Positions 49,918 through 58,917 of a DNA stretch of 64,000 nucleotides are shown here, piece by piece. Origin of the DNA: Arcanobacterium sp. S3PF19 (lineage in GTDB: Bacteria > Actinomycetota > Actinomycetes > Actinomycetales > Actinomycetaceae); NCBI RefSeq assembly GCF_000758825.1, contig NZ_JRMX01000014.1:124001-188000 (forward strand), written 5' to 3'. The position numbers were made by a program, and so were the translations under genes. Numbering within the stretch: position 1 is the first letter of the stretch; each line of letters opens with the position of its first letter. The notes below the pieces were generated by a model, which was not told the DNA's origin, searched no databases, and saw only the letters and a program-made list of their open reading frames with translations.

Positions 49918-52163
49918 CGAAAGTCTTTTTTGTGCAGCATACCGGATTAAAAAACGGTTTCTTTCCGCACAGGGCGAAATATTGTCCGCGCCCGGCGCCG
50001 TTCCTGAGAATAATTGTTTTCTGCCTCTGTCTGCTCTGCGGATTTTCCGTCTTTGCCCCCGCGCCCGCACACGCCGGGAATTCCGCGCCGGAAACGGAAA
50101 AAGGCAAATCCCTTCCCTCTCTCCCGTTTTTGCGGATCAAAACGGTCCATACCCCGTTTGTTTCCCCGACGCAGGATGCCGGGATCACCGCCACGTTTGT
50201 GAACGGAGGGAAAACGGATCTGAAAATCATCTCCGCCGAGATAAGGGAATCAAAAAACACTCTCACAAACCACACGTTGCTTTACCGCTGGATGGAGGGA
50301 TCCGCTGCGGGAAAACCGGTCCAAATGCGCGAACTTTCCCCGGCCCGCACGGTTTCCCCGGGCGAGGGGGAAGATATTGTCTTTACGCTCAGGCCGGAGG
50401 AACGAAAATGGCCCACGGGCGCGTTCACCTGGGGAGCCCAGGGGGTCGAACTGTGCGTATCGGCTTCCGCCCCCGATTCCGCTTCGCAGAGCGGATCTTT
50501 TCCGGGCAGCGCCGCAGCCGGCAAAAACGCAGACGGGCAGCGCTACTGTGCCCGCACGGCAGTGGTCGGCACATCCCATGCGCAGACCACAAAAACACCT
50601 GTCACCGCACTGGTTCCTCTTTCCCCGGGGAAAAACATGCCCCGCGCCGCACGCCCTTCCTTCAAAGACGAACTGTTTAACCGCCGGGAAAACGGCAATT
50701 CGCACAATGCGGACAAAAAACGTGTGCCCGGCGCATCAGCGCCGGAAAAAGCGCGGGAAAAACAGATTTCTGATTTTACTCCCCGCGACCGCCGCGGAAT
50801 AACGTTTCTTCCCGAAGCGGGAGTTTATTCCGATCGGGAGACAAACACGGCTCTGCGTTCGCTTTCCGCCGCGCAAACCCTTCCTCTTCCTTTTGCCAAT
50901 CCTGATTTCGCTGCTCTTGCGCATGGAAAAAAGGAGGAGACGGCTGCGCAGATTCTTCGTCTCTCGGAACAGATTTACGCTTCCGCACAGGGTTCGCAGC
51001 CTTCTTCCGGCGGCGCGGGCACGGCAGGGCAGCCGCCGCGGAATGTGTTTTCCGCGGCACGGATGAATAATCTCCCCGATCGGGAAACTTTCCGGCTGCT
51101 GCAAAATCTGGGAATAAAAGAACTCCTTGTTCCGCAGTCCGAATTTCTTTCCCGCAGACCGGCTTTCTACACCCCGGGAGCGGTAAAAGACATCCGCAGC
51201 GGGAAGGAAACCATGCGGGTCATCGGAATAAACACACCCGTTTCCATGTCTCTTGCCGGGTTTCTCCGGCTTGGCACGGAAGCGCCGATAAAACTGGATA
51301 CACCCGGCTGTCTGCAAACCGCCGTTGCGCTGACCGCCATTCACCATACCCAGGCTCCAAATTTTCCCCGTCCCCTGGTAATTGACGCGGGCAGCGCATC
51401 TTCGGAAATTCTCAGCCGGCTCCTGGACTGCCCCTGGCTGGAAACATCGGATCTAAAGCAGATTTCACAATCCGCTGCGCCGCAAAACGACGCACTGCCG
51501 GTGCCCGAAGAAGATACCTCCCCGGGAGAAATTACCGCTTCGGAGATTAATTCCCTGTTCGGCTCGCAGATGAGTCTCCTGCCTCTTGTGCATACTTTTG
51601 CGGACGGCGCAAAATTGGAACAGCGCCTCAACTCGTCCGTATATTCCTTTTTCTCTCTGGATCTGCGTAAAAACCCCTCCCGGCGGAAGAAGCAGATTGC
51701 GGCTTTCGCGGCGGAAAACAGGCATCTGCCGTCTTTCTCCTTTGAACACACCTCTACGATTAATCTGATTTCGCAGCAGGCAAACATTCCGATTCGCGTG
51801 AAAAATCCTTATCCCTACCCGGCGCGCGTTACCGTGCGGGCATATGCCCCGGAAAAAAGAATTCTGAAAGTAAAACCGACTGCGGTAACGCTGAAAGCAG
51901 ACGGGGTTACGAATGTTTATCTTCCCCTGACCGCCAGAGGATCGGGAAATACGGGGCTTCAGGTTGAGATTACCGATGCGCAGAATATACCCCTGGGGGA
52001 AAATCTGAAGGTATTTGTGCGGGTGCGGGCAAACTGGGAAAATATCGGTACTCTGATTCTTTCTCTGCTGTTTCTTGCCGTTCTGGTCTTTGGCACCGTG
52101 AAATCAATCCGCCGGGGCAGGCGTTCCCGGCCTCTTGGGAAGAATAATTTTCCGAAACCATAA
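49914..52163 (+). CDS. DUF6049-family exported protein
   Basis: A 749-residue envelope protein. A signal or anchor segment (IIVFCLCLLCGFSVFAPAPAHAG) ends near residue 57, followed by a large extracytoplasmic part. Its beta-sandwich-like end (INLISQQANIPIRVKNPYPYPARVTVRAYAP) precedes a C-terminal membrane helix (LILSLLFLAVLVFGTV) and an Arg-rich tail. Its position between nudix and the murJ/pseudokinase region is that of Rv3909. The function is unknown, although the conserved linkage to MurJ suggests a role in peptidoglycan assembly. It starts at GTG 49914, coupled to the nudix gene. Confidence 0.8.
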   Translation: MTKVFFVQHTGLKNGFFPHRAKYCPRPAPFLRIIVFCLCLLCGFSVFAPAPAHAGNSAPETEKGKSLPSLPFLRIKTVHTPFVSPTQDAGITATFVNGGKTDLKIISAEIRESKNTLTNHTLLYRWMEGSAAGKPVQMRELSPARTVSPGEGEDIVFTLRPEERKWPTGAFTWGAQGVELCVSASAPDSASQSGSFPGSAAAGKNADGQRYCARTAVVGTSHAQTTKTPVTALVPLSPGKNMPRAARPSFKDELFNRRENGNSHNADKKRVPGASAPEKAREKQISDFTPRDRRGITFLPEAGVYSDRETNTALRSLSAAQTLPLPFANPDFAALAHGKKEETAAQILRLSEQIYASAQGSQPSSGGAGTAGQPPRNVFSAARMNNLPDRETFRLLQNLGIKELLVPQSEFLSRRPAFYTPGAVKDIRSGKETMRVIGINTPVSMSLAGFLRLGTEAPIKLDTPGCLQTAVALTAIHHTQAPNFPRPLVIDAGSASSEILSRLLDCPWLETSDLKQISQSAAPQNDALPVPEEDTSPGEITASEINSLFGSQMSLLPLVHTFADGAKLEQRLNSSVYSFFSLDLRKNPSRRKKQIAAFAAENRHLPSFSFEHTSTINLISQQANIPIRVKNPYPYPARVTVRAYAPEKRILKVKPTAVTLKADGVTNVYLPLTARGSGNTGLQVEITDAQNIPLGENLKVFVRVRANWENIGTLILSLLFLAVLVFGTVKSIRRGRRSRPLGKNNFPKP

Positions 52164-52178
52164 GTTAGGGTAACTTAT
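52160..52178 (+). promoter_or_regulatory. DtxR/IdeR-like palindrome or weak terminator after DUF6049
   Basis: ATAAGTTAGGGTAACTTAT matches 14 of 19 positions of the DtxR/IdeR box TTAGGTTAGSCTAACCTAA. It overlaps the DUF6049 stop codon and ends 52 bp before the pseudokinase start; a TAAAAT at 52195-52200 could be the -10. It can also fold as a short AT-rich hairpin followed by TTTTT. Confidence 0.4.
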
Positions 52179-52230
52179 TTTTCCCCTTCCGGCGTAAAAT
52201 TGAAGAAACATTTTAGTTTCAGGAGTTTTT

Positions 52231-54027
52231 GTGGGTAACAGCTACGCTAAAATCGGTCAGATTATTGACGGACGCTACGTATTGACCGTAAGGGCAATCC
52301 GTGATTTTTCGCCTGCGGGCACCTCCGTATGGCTTGCCACGGATACTTTTCTTTCCCTGCAGGTGCGCGTAATTGTCCTTGATCCCGCTCTTGCCCAAAA
52401 GAAGGCGGTATTGGACGCGGCACGAAAATCCGCTCTGGTAAAAGACCCGCGCACAGTGGCAATTATCCGGGTGATAGACAGCGAAGAAATATCGGCTGTG
52501 GTGACCGAGCTTCCTTTGGGCACGCCGCTTTCCGTATTTCTTGATTCCGCTCCCCTGACCGTGCCCGTTGCCCACGCCATCGTCGGTCAGGTTGCAAAAA
52601 CGATAAGCGATTTCCGCCATTACGGAATTCCCTGCCTGCTTCTGGATCCGGGAAATATCTATATTACGGATTCCTATCGGGTGATCCTAGACGGAATCGG
52701 CATTTCCGCGGCTCTTTGCGAAACAGCGTCCCCCTGCGAACCGGGCGGCGGAGAAACGGGAGTGGAAACCGGGCAGGAAACCGGCAACGATTTGGATTTG
52801 CGCGAAGCACGGGTGCTTACCGATTTTCTCCGTTCCCTTCTTCCTCCGGGGGCAAAAAATCTGCCGCAGCAGATACTTGACGTAATAGACGCCGAAGATT
52901 CGCTGATCAAAATTTCTTCCGCGGGAGACGTTACCCGCACGCTGGTTCCGTGGGACAACTCGGCCCTGTCCTCTCTGCCGCAAAATCTTTTGACGCTGGG
53001 AAACGGTTACGGTTTTCCCGTTGTCCATCAGGAGGCTTTGGCAGAAAACAATTTCGAGGCAACCGGGGCGGCAAACGGCGCCGAAGCGGAGGGGCATCCG
53101 TTTTCTTCGTTTTTCGGCACCGAAGACGAAACGTTCCCGGACACATTTCCTTCTTCCAACGCGGATAAAAACTCCGTTCCGCCGGAAACCGATGCCGCAT
53201 CCGGCTACGGTTCCGGCGTCCGGGAAAAACATCTTTGGGACTCCGTCTCTTTGGATAAAAATATGCCCGGACCGGGTATTTACGCTGCCGCAGACGGTCC
53301 CACCGGCGCCGAAAACGCGCCTGCCGGGGAGGAAATTGTGCAAAACACCGCGCGAAACCGCGATTTTGCAGACAGAAGCGTAAATACGTCTAAATTTGTG
53401 CTTGCCGGATTCGGAGTGCTTTTATGCATCGCTTTTCTCGGAGGAGTGCTGTCTTTGCTTAAACCGCTTGACCCCGTGTCTACGGTGACTCCGGCGCGGC
53501 ACACGGCGGTAAAAACGGGGCATCCCAAAGCGGCGCGGCACCCGGCGGAACAGCCCAAGGCGCCCACTGTTTCCGTCCCTCCGGTGATTGCAAAAGCGGA
53601 GACGGTGGCACAGGACGGCAGTATTTTCACTTTCCGGGGAAATTCTTCCAAACGTCTGCGCGAGGATGCGGCAAAAGCGATTGACTCCAATCCGAACACT
53701 GCCTGGAAAAGCTGGTATTACAAAAGAAAAACCGTTTATGCGCGGAATAAAATCGGGCTGCGGATTGATCTGAAAGAGGAAGCGGACGTCAGTGAGATAA
53801 ATATAGCCACACAGGCAGCCGGCGGCAGAGTGCAGATCAAAGAAACGGTTGCCTCCGGCGACCCGGGATCCGGAAAGACGCTGGGAGAGGCGCCTTTTGC
53901 GGAGAATGTGCATTTTACGCTGCCCAAGGGAACAAAACTTACTTCATTTACGGTATGGATTGACGATCTGCCGGTTAATGCCCGGAGAGAAAATTGTGCT
54001 GTTATTTCGGAAATAACTGTAAAATAA
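52231..54027 (+). CDS. Free-standing MurJ-tail-like pseudokinase with discoidin-like ectodomain
   Basis: A 598-residue protein laid out as the C-terminal part of mycobacterial MurJ/Rv3910. Residues about 1-240 form a protein-kinase fold without catalytic residues: the VAIK Lys is replaced (VRVIVLD), the HRD Asp is missing (the loop reads PCLLLDPGNIYITD) and the DFG is changed to LDGIGIS. A Gly/Glu-rich linker follows, then one membrane helix (FVLAGFGVLLCIAFLGGVLSLL near residue 400), a Pro/Ala/Lys linker and an extracytoplasmic galactose-binding/discoidin-like domain (AIDSNPNTAWKSWYY; GLRIDLKEEADVSEINI). No MurJ flippase portion is present. GTG 52231 follows AGGAG by 5 bases. Confidence 0.82.
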   Translation: MGNSYAKIGQIIDGRYVLTVRAIRDFSPAGTSVWLATDTFLSLQVRVIVLDPALAQKKAVLDAARKSALVKDPRTVAIIRVIDSEEISAVVTELPLGTPLSVFLDSAPLTVPVAHAIVGQVAKTISDFRHYGIPCLLLDPGNIYITDSYRVILDGIGISAALCETASPCEPGGGETGVETGQETGNDLDLREARVLTDFLRSLLPPGAKNLPQQILDVIDAEDSLIKISSAGDVTRTLVPWDNSALSSLPQNLLTLGNGYGFPVVHQEALAENNFEATGAANGAEAEGHPFSSFFGTEDETFPDTFPSSNADKNSVPPETDAASGYGSGVREKHLWDSVSLDKNMPGPGIYAAADGPTGAENAPAGEEIVQNTARNRDFADRSVNTSKFVLAGFGVLLCIAFLGGVLSLLKPLDPVSTVTPARHTAVKTGHPKAARHPAEQPKAPTVSVPPVIAKAETVAQDGSIFTFRGNSSKRLREDAAKAIDSNPNTAWKSWYYKRKTVYARNKIGLRIDLKEEADVSEINIATQAAGGRVQIKETVASGDPGSGKTLGEAPFAENVHFTLPKGTKLTSFTVWIDDLPVNARRENCAVISEITVK

Positions 54028-54065
54028 ACACATTGGATTAATTGAGGCCGATCAGTGGGGGATTA

Positions 54066-54995
54066 ATGTCTGAAATTTACAACGTTATAATTGTCGGCTC
54101 GGGTCCGGCCGGATGGACGGCGGCTGTTTACACGGCACGTGCAGGATTGCGTCCCCTGGTTCTGGCAGGAAGTCTGGAAGCGGGCGGAGCGTTGATGACG
54201 ACCACCGAAGTGGAAAATTTTCCGGGGTGGCCGGAGGGAATTCTCGGCCCGGAACTGATGGAAAAAATGCAGGAACAGGCGGAAAAATTTGGTGCACGGA
54301 CCGAATATGAAGACGCCGTGGAACTCTCTTTGACGGATCCCGTTAAAATCGTCAAAACGGCGGATAACGAATACCGTGCAAAAACCGTGATTCTGGCTCT
54401 CGGTTCCGCCTACCGCAAACTGAACGTGCCCGGAGAAACCGAACTTTCCGGAAAAGGTGTGTCGTACTGTGCAACCTGCGACGGTTTTTTCTTTAAAAAC
54501 CGGGAAATAGGAATCGTCGGCGGCGGTGATTCGGCTGTGACCGAAGCTCTGTTCCTTGCCCGATTCGGAAAAACGGTACACGTAATTCACCGCCGCGATG
54601 CCCTGCGCGCCTCAAAAGTGCTTGCCGACAGGCTTTTGGGCACAAAAAATGTGGTTATGCACTGGAACAGCAAAGTTCAGAGCATCAACGGCACGGACGA
54701 ACTCACCTCTGTTACGCTGGAAAACACGCTGACACAGGAACGAAGCGATCTCCCGTTGGACGGTCTTTTCATTGCCATCGGCCACTCTCCCCGTTCCGGG
54801 ATAGTATCTTCCCAGGTGGAGACGGACGAAGCCGGGTACATTAAAACCGCCGCGCCAACTACGGCCACAAATCTTCCCGGAGTTTTTGCGTGCGGAGACG
54901 TAGTAGACCATAACTACAGACAGGCCGTTACCGCTGCCGGCGCAGGCTGCGCAGCCGCACTTGATGCCCAGGCATTTTTGGCGTCTCTGCCCTGA
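54066..54995 (+). CDS. trxB: Thioredoxin-disulfide reductase
   Basis: A 309-residue flavoenzyme reducing thioredoxin with NADPH. The FAD motif is IIVGSGPAGWTAAVY near residue 8. The redox pair is CATC in SYCATCDGFFF near residue 140. The NADPH motif is GGGDSAVTEALFL near residue 158, and the ending GVFACGDVVDHNYRQAVTAAGAGC is FAD-contacting. The start ATG 54066 has GGGGG 6 bases upstream. trxA, which usually follows trxB in actinobacteria, is absent; parB is convergent after 103 bp. Confidence 0.96.
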   Translation: MSEIYNVIIVGSGPAGWTAAVYTARAGLRPLVLAGSLEAGGALMTTTEVENFPGWPEGILGPELMEKMQEQAEKFGARTEYEDAVELSLTDPVKIVKTADNEYRAKTVILALGSAYRKLNVPGETELSGKGVSYCATCDGFFFKNREIGIVGGGDSAVTEALFLARFGKTVHVIHRRDALRASKVLADRLLGTKNVVMHWNSKVQSINGTDELTSVTLENTLTQERSDLPLDGLFIAIGHSPRSGIVSSQVETDEAGYIKTAAPTTATNLPGVFACGDVVDHNYRQAVTAAGAGCAAALDAQAFLASLP

Positions 54996-55098
54996 CATCC
55001 AATCTCACTTTTGGCAGATATTCGGTTTGCCGCTCTTTACCGTTTTTGTACGGGCGCGGCTTTTATCCCCGAAGATCTATTCGGGCGAAATTTATAAT

Positions 55099-56331
55099 TT
55101 ACAGCTCCATCAGGTCCATAATTCGTTTCAGATCCGACGGGGAAGCAAATTCGATCGTTATTTTTCCTTTTTTTACACCCATGGAAATTTTAACTTTGGT
55201 ATCAAAACGGTCACCGATCTGCTGTGCCAAAATTTCCATCTCCGGATCCGCTGTTTTCATGCGTGGTTTAACGGACTTTTTACGGGATTCGTCCCCAAGG
55301 GCAACGAGTTCTTCCGTAGCACGGACAGACAGTGTCTCTGCCACTATCCGCTGTGCGATTTTTTCCATTTCCGCAGGATCACTCAAACCAAGCAGTGCCC
55401 GCGCGTGTCCGGCGCTGAGCACACCGGCAGCCACGCGCCGCTGCACCAAAGGCGGAAGTTTCAAAAGACGCAGCATATTGGAAATCTGGGGCCGGGAGCG
55501 GGCAATCCGTTTGGAAAGTTCTTCCTGGGTGCACTGAAAATCATCCAAAAGCTGCCTGTATGCCGCTGCTTCTTCCAGGGCGTTCAACTGTGCGCGATGT
55601 AAATTTTCCAGCAGGGCATCGCGCAGTAAATCTTCGTCTTCCGTTCTCCGCACAATCGCAGGAACGGTTTTCCTGCCTGCCAATTTGGACGCCCGCCAAC
55701 GCCGTTCTCCCATAATCAATTCATAACGTGCGGTTTTCTGTTCCGGCAGCGGAGCCGACAGCGGGCGGACAACAACCGGCTGCAACACTCCCACTTCCCG
55801 AATGGAGTCGGCAAGTTCTTCAAGGTCCTGTTCATCAAAAATCTGCCGTGGCTGCTTTGTATTTGGCACAATTTCATCGAGCGGAATATTTCCAAAAGTC
55901 GCACCGGGAACGGGGACCAGCTCCGTTTCACTGTCTTTTCTTTTTGTTTCACGTGAAACATTTGCCGCAGAGTGTGCGGAATATGAATCTTTGCCGGATC
56001 TTTCTGCATCGGATTCTTTTTTCTTTCTTCCGTGCACGTTTTCCGCTCCGGACTTTTCTTTTGCTGTGCGTTTGTCGGACTTGCCCACGTGCGCGGCGGA
56101 ACTGTCCGCTCCCGTGGACTCTTCCTTTACAGATACGGAAGCCTTCGCGAAACCTGCTTCTTTCGCCGAACCTTCCCCGACCGTTATGTTTTCCGCTGCC
56201 CGGGAAGATTTGTTCAAACGCGCAGTGTCTTTGGAGAAAAACACGTCGATCGGACTGTTTCGGTTTTCACTCTGATTTTCGGGAATCAAAGCACCTATTC
56301 CCCTGCCCAATGCTCTTCTTTTTTCCGCCAT
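55099..56331 (-). CDS. parB: Chromosome partition protein ParB
   Basis: A 410-residue ParB that binds parS and spreads to organise the origin. The N-terminal arginine patch and CTP-binding core run from IPLDEIVPNTKQPRQIFDEQ through LADSIREVGVLQPVVVRP and YELIMGERRWRASK. The DNA-binding helix-turn-helix is TQEELSKRIARSRPQISNMLRLLKLP near residue 270. The C-terminal dimerisation domain is present (EFASPSDLKRIMDLME). An unusual Lys/Ser/Glu-rich segment of about 110 residues (about 35-145) sits before the core, and one parS lies inside it. It is co-directional with parA, 153 bp downstream. Confidence 0.96.
   Translation of the reverse strand: MAEKRRALGRGIGALIPENQSENRNSPIDVFFSKDTARLNKSSRAAENITVGEGSAKEAGFAKASVSVKEESTGADSSAAHVGKSDKRTAKEKSGAENVHGRKKKESDAERSGKDSYSAHSAANVSRETKRKDSETELVPVPGATFGNIPLDEIVPNTKQPRQIFDEQDLEELADSIREVGVLQPVVVRPLSAPLPEQKTARYELIMGERRWRASKLAGRKTVPAIVRRTEDEDLLRDALLENLHRAQLNALEEAAAYRQLLDDFQCTQEELSKRIARSRPQISNMLRLLKLPPLVQRRVAAGVLSAGHARALLGLSDPAEMEKIAQRIVAETLSVRATEELVALGDESRKKSVKPRMKTADPEMEILAQQIGDRFDTKVKISMGVKKGKITIEFASPSDLKRIMDLMEL
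55945..55960. promoter_or_regulatory. parS site 1 (inside parB)
   Basis: The sequence is TGTTTCACGTGAAACA, a perfect match to the 16-bp bacterial parS consensus. Confidence 0.95.
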
Positions 56332-56484
56332 CTGGCTACCTCTTCCGCCTGCTCTGTTTATTATTAAATTATCTTACCGTTGCGTGCCGAACTGAATTTT
56401 ATTTTACAGATAAAATATCTGTCACTTTTAAAACCGGCATTAAATGTGGATTTTTCACGTATCGTTTATTCATTTCATCATTAT

Positions 56485-57417
56485 TCATTTTGCCCGTTCC
56501 GCAATTTCTTTTGCCGCAGCCAAATAGGCAATCGCGCCGGTCGAGCGCGGGTCATAAGTAATAACAGTTTGCCGAAAACTCGGCGCTTCCGAAATTTTTA
56601 CGTTCCGCGGAATTTCCACAGTAACCGTTTCCTTGGGGAAATAGGAACGCACTTCCGCCGCCACATCCTGTGAAAGATTTGTTCGCCTGTCAAACATAGT
56701 TAAAAGAATTGTGGAAATTTCGAGGTCTTCGTTTAATCCTGTTTTTACCGACTGAATCGTCTTCATCAGCTGCGTTAATCCCTCCAAAGCATAATACTCG
56801 GTTTGGATCGGGATCATTATTTCTTTTGCCGCAACCAAAGAATTCAGCGTCAGCATTCCCAGTGAAGGCGGGCAGTCAATGATAATATAATCAAATTTTT
56901 TATCCGTTTCACGTGAAACATCCAAAATTGACTTAACCGTGTTTTTTAATTTGTATTCTCTGTTGTCGCTGGTTACCAGCTCAACCTCCGCGCCCGACAA
57001 ATCAATGGTTGAAGGCAGCACGTACAGGTTGTCCAAATCCGGACACTTTTGAATAGCTTCGGCGGCAGATATCGTTTCGTTCATTACTTCATACAAAGAC
57101 GGAGTGCCGCCTGTGTGTTCGGCTCCGAGGGCCGTTGATGCGTTCCCCTGGGGATCGGCGTCGATCACCAGCACACTTAACCCACCTTTTGCCAAAGCGG
57201 CAGCAATGTTAACCGCAGAAGTAGTTTTTCCCACTCCGCCTTTTTGGTTGGCAACTGTTATTATCCGAGGTTCGGAAGGAACTTTAAACGGAGTTTTCAT
57301 TACTTCTTTGAGCCGCTCTTTGTCCCGCATCAATTCAGCGGCTAAAGGCGAATCGGAAAACAGCTTTTCCGAATCGGAAAGAATATCTTTTTCTTCTCTG
57401 TTTTTTTCTGCCGTCAC
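56485..57417 (-). CDS. parA: Chromosome partition ATPase ParA
   Basis: A 310-residue ParA. The deviant Walker A is [16 protein letters not shown] near residue 60, Walker A' is [14 protein letters not shown] and Walker B is [15 protein letters not shown]. The ending [13 protein letters not shown] is family-typical. It segregates the ParB-parS complex after replication. GTG 57417 is chosen over ATG 57462 because AAGGAG lies 7 bases upstream. A parS site lies inside the gene and another just before it. Confidence 0.96.
   Translation of the reverse strand: MTAEKNREEKDILSDSEKLFSDSPLAAELMRDKERLKEVMKTPFKVPSEPRIITVANQKGGVGKTTSAVNIAAALAKGGLSVLVIDADPQGNASTALGAEHTGGTPSLYEVMNETISAAEAIQKCPDLDNLYVLPSTIDLSGAEVELVTSDNREYKLKNTVKSILDVSRETDKKFDYIIIDCPPSLGMLTLNSLVAAKEIMIPIQTEYYALEGLTQLMKTIQSVKTGLNEDLEISTILLTMFDRRTNLSQDVAAEVRSYFPKETVTVEIPRNVKISEAPSFRQTVITYDPRSTGAIAYLAAAKEIAERAK
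56905..56920. promoter_or_regulatory. parS site 2 (inside parA)
   Basis: The sequence is CGTTTCACGTGAAACA, one mismatch (first base) to the parS consensus. Confidence 0.9.
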
Positions 57418-57467
57418 CGTCGCTCCTTCTTCTTTATCAGAATACCGCCAAACACAAAACAATATAA

Positions 57468-57483
57468 TGTTTCACGTGAAACA
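57468..57483. promoter_or_regulatory. parS site 3 (between rsmG and parA)
   Basis: TGTTTCACGTGAAACA is perfect, and the symmetry extends to ATAATGTTTC..GAAACATTAT. It directly abuts the rsmG stop codon. Confidence 0.95.
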
Positions 57484-58122
57484 TTATATTTTTACCCGAA
57501 GAACCCTTGTTCCTTCCGCAGCACCCCAAACAGGCACATCATAAACATCCACCCATTTTGCCCGAAATTTTTGTAAAAGCGCGGAGGCTTCCTTTACTTC
57601 CTCTTCGGCACGGGCTCCTTTAATCGCCAGCAAAGAACCTTCTTCCTTTAAAAGGGGAATGGTCAGAGGAATGAGTTTCTTCAATGAAGCGACAGCCCTG
57701 GCAGTCACAAAATCTACGCGGACTTTCTTTTTTAACTCTTCGGCACGCGCATTAAGCACACGCACATTGTCCAATTTCAGCCTGTCTTTAACAAGATTAA
57801 GCCACTCGCACCGTCGTTCCATTGTCTCAATCAGCGACACTTCCGTATCGGGTCGGACAATTGCGATCACCAGTCCGGGAAATCCCGCTCCCGCACCGAC
57901 ATCGGCGAGTGTGCATCCTCCGAAGAGGAAACCATCAATAGCAAGAGAGTTTAAAAGATGACGGTCCCACAGCTTTCCCATCTCCCGCGGGCCGAGAAGG
58001 CCCCTGCGTTCTCCTTCTTCCGCAAGTAAATCCGCAAACAGCAATAATTTTTCCCATTTTTCCGCGCCGAAATGTTTTTCTCCGTCTGCGGGCGGAAGCT
58101 GCGGCCGCACTGCCATTTTCAC
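57484..58122 (-). CDS. rsmG: 16S rRNA (guanine-N7) methyltransferase RsmG
   Basis: A 212-residue SAM-dependent enzyme that methylates G527 of 16S rRNA. The SAM motif is LADVGAGAGFPGLVIAI near residue 70. WDRHLLNS and VDFVTARAVASLKKL are further landmarks. It is co-directional with parA, separated by the 21-bp parS-containing gap plus the parA leader. It has the normal length. Confidence 0.95.
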   Translation of the reverse strand: MKMAVRPQLPPADGEKHFGAEKWEKLLLFADLLAEEGERRGLLGPREMGKLWDRHLLNSLAIDGFLFGGCTLADVGAGAGFPGLVIAIVRPDTEVSLIETMERRCEWLNLVKDRLKLDNVRVLNARAEELKKKVRVDFVTARAVASLKKLIPLTIPLLKEEGSLLAIKGARAEEEVKEASALLQKFRAKWVDVYDVPVWGAAEGTRVLRVKI

Positions 58123-58180
58123 CCCGTTCTTTTCCGGCTTTATCCTATTCGTCCAAAGAGATTCGGATATGTTTTCCCTT

Positions 58181-58224
58181 CGGAATATTCAAAATAAAAT
58201 TTTTCTCGGAATATTCGAAATAAA
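58181..58224. repeat. Two 18-bp direct repeat copies in the jag-rsmG gap
   Basis: CGGAATATTC(A/G)AAATAAA occurs at 58181-58198 and 58207-58224, a 26-bp period, in an AT-rich stretch. The GGAATATTC core is close to palindromic. Confidence 0.7.
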
Positions 58225-58263
58225 CCTGCCAAAAACACAGTAAATTAACCGCCTAAACACAGC

Positions 58264-58292
58264 CGGTGGCGGTTCTTTAAAAACCGCCACCG
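58264..58292. terminator. Hairpin downstream of jag
   Basis: CGGTGGCGGTT (58264-58274) pairs perfectly with AACCGCCACCG (58282-58292) over a 7-base loop, 14 bp after the jag stop. No long T-run follows on the minus strand. Confidence 0.65.
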
Positions 58293-58305
58293 AAAACAAA
58301 CACGA

Positions 58306-58890
58306 TTATTCCTGCGCCTCGGTATCGTTTTCGTCCGACTGTGAAATTTCTTCCGCGTCTTCATACTCGTATTCGTCTTCATCGTCTTCCGGCGCATGAA
58401 AACTAATCACCACGTGGCGTCCTGCTCCCACGCCGGAGGAGTCGGAATACAGCCCCGCTTCCGCCACAACGTCGTGCACAACTTTGCGTTCGAAAGGATT
58501 CATCGGACGCAGAGAAACGCTTTCCTCCGTCTCCAAAACATCCTGCACCGCAGCACGGGCGATATTCTGAATTTTTTCCCGCTGACCGTCTCTGTATCCA
58601 AGTAAATCAAGCATTAACCGCGACCGCTCCCCGGTAGCCGTCTGCACCGACAGGCGGGTCAGCTCCTGAAGAGCATCTAAGGTGTCGCCATGTTTTCCGA
58701 TAAGTCTCTTCAGTCTGCGGTCCGTGTTTTCTTCGGAAACGATTGCCACATTTGCCCGGTCGGCTTTCACCGAAATTTCAATATCGCCGTCCAAATCGGC
58801 AATATCAAGCAGTTCCTCCAGGTAATCTGCAGCCAGGTCGCCTTCTTCTTCGAGCAGACTCTGCAAATCCCGTACTTCTTCTTCGTCCAT
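58306..58890 (-). CDS. jag: Jag/KhpB RNA-binding protein
   Basis: A 194-residue RNA-binding protein. An acidic N-terminus is followed by a KH domain (RLIGKHGDTLDALQELTRL, about 82-100) and an R3H domain (LRPMNPFERKVVHDVVA...GAGRHVVIS, about 137-175), then a very acidic tail. The Jag-N domain of firmicute members is absent, as usual in actinobacteria. It lies between yidC and rsmG and is co-directional with them. Confidence 0.94.
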   Translation of the reverse strand: MDEEEVRDLQSLLEEEGDLAADYLEELLDIADLDGDIEISVKADRANVAIVSEENTDRRLKRLIGKHGDTLDALQELTRLSVQTATGERSRLMLDLLGYRDGQREKIQNIARAAVQDVLETEESVSLRPMNPFERKVVHDVVAEAGLYSDSSGVGAGRHVVISFHAPEDDEDEYEYEDAEEISQSDENDTEAQE

Positions 58891-58917
58891 GTTATTCCTA
58901 TCTCCGGCGGTACTTTG

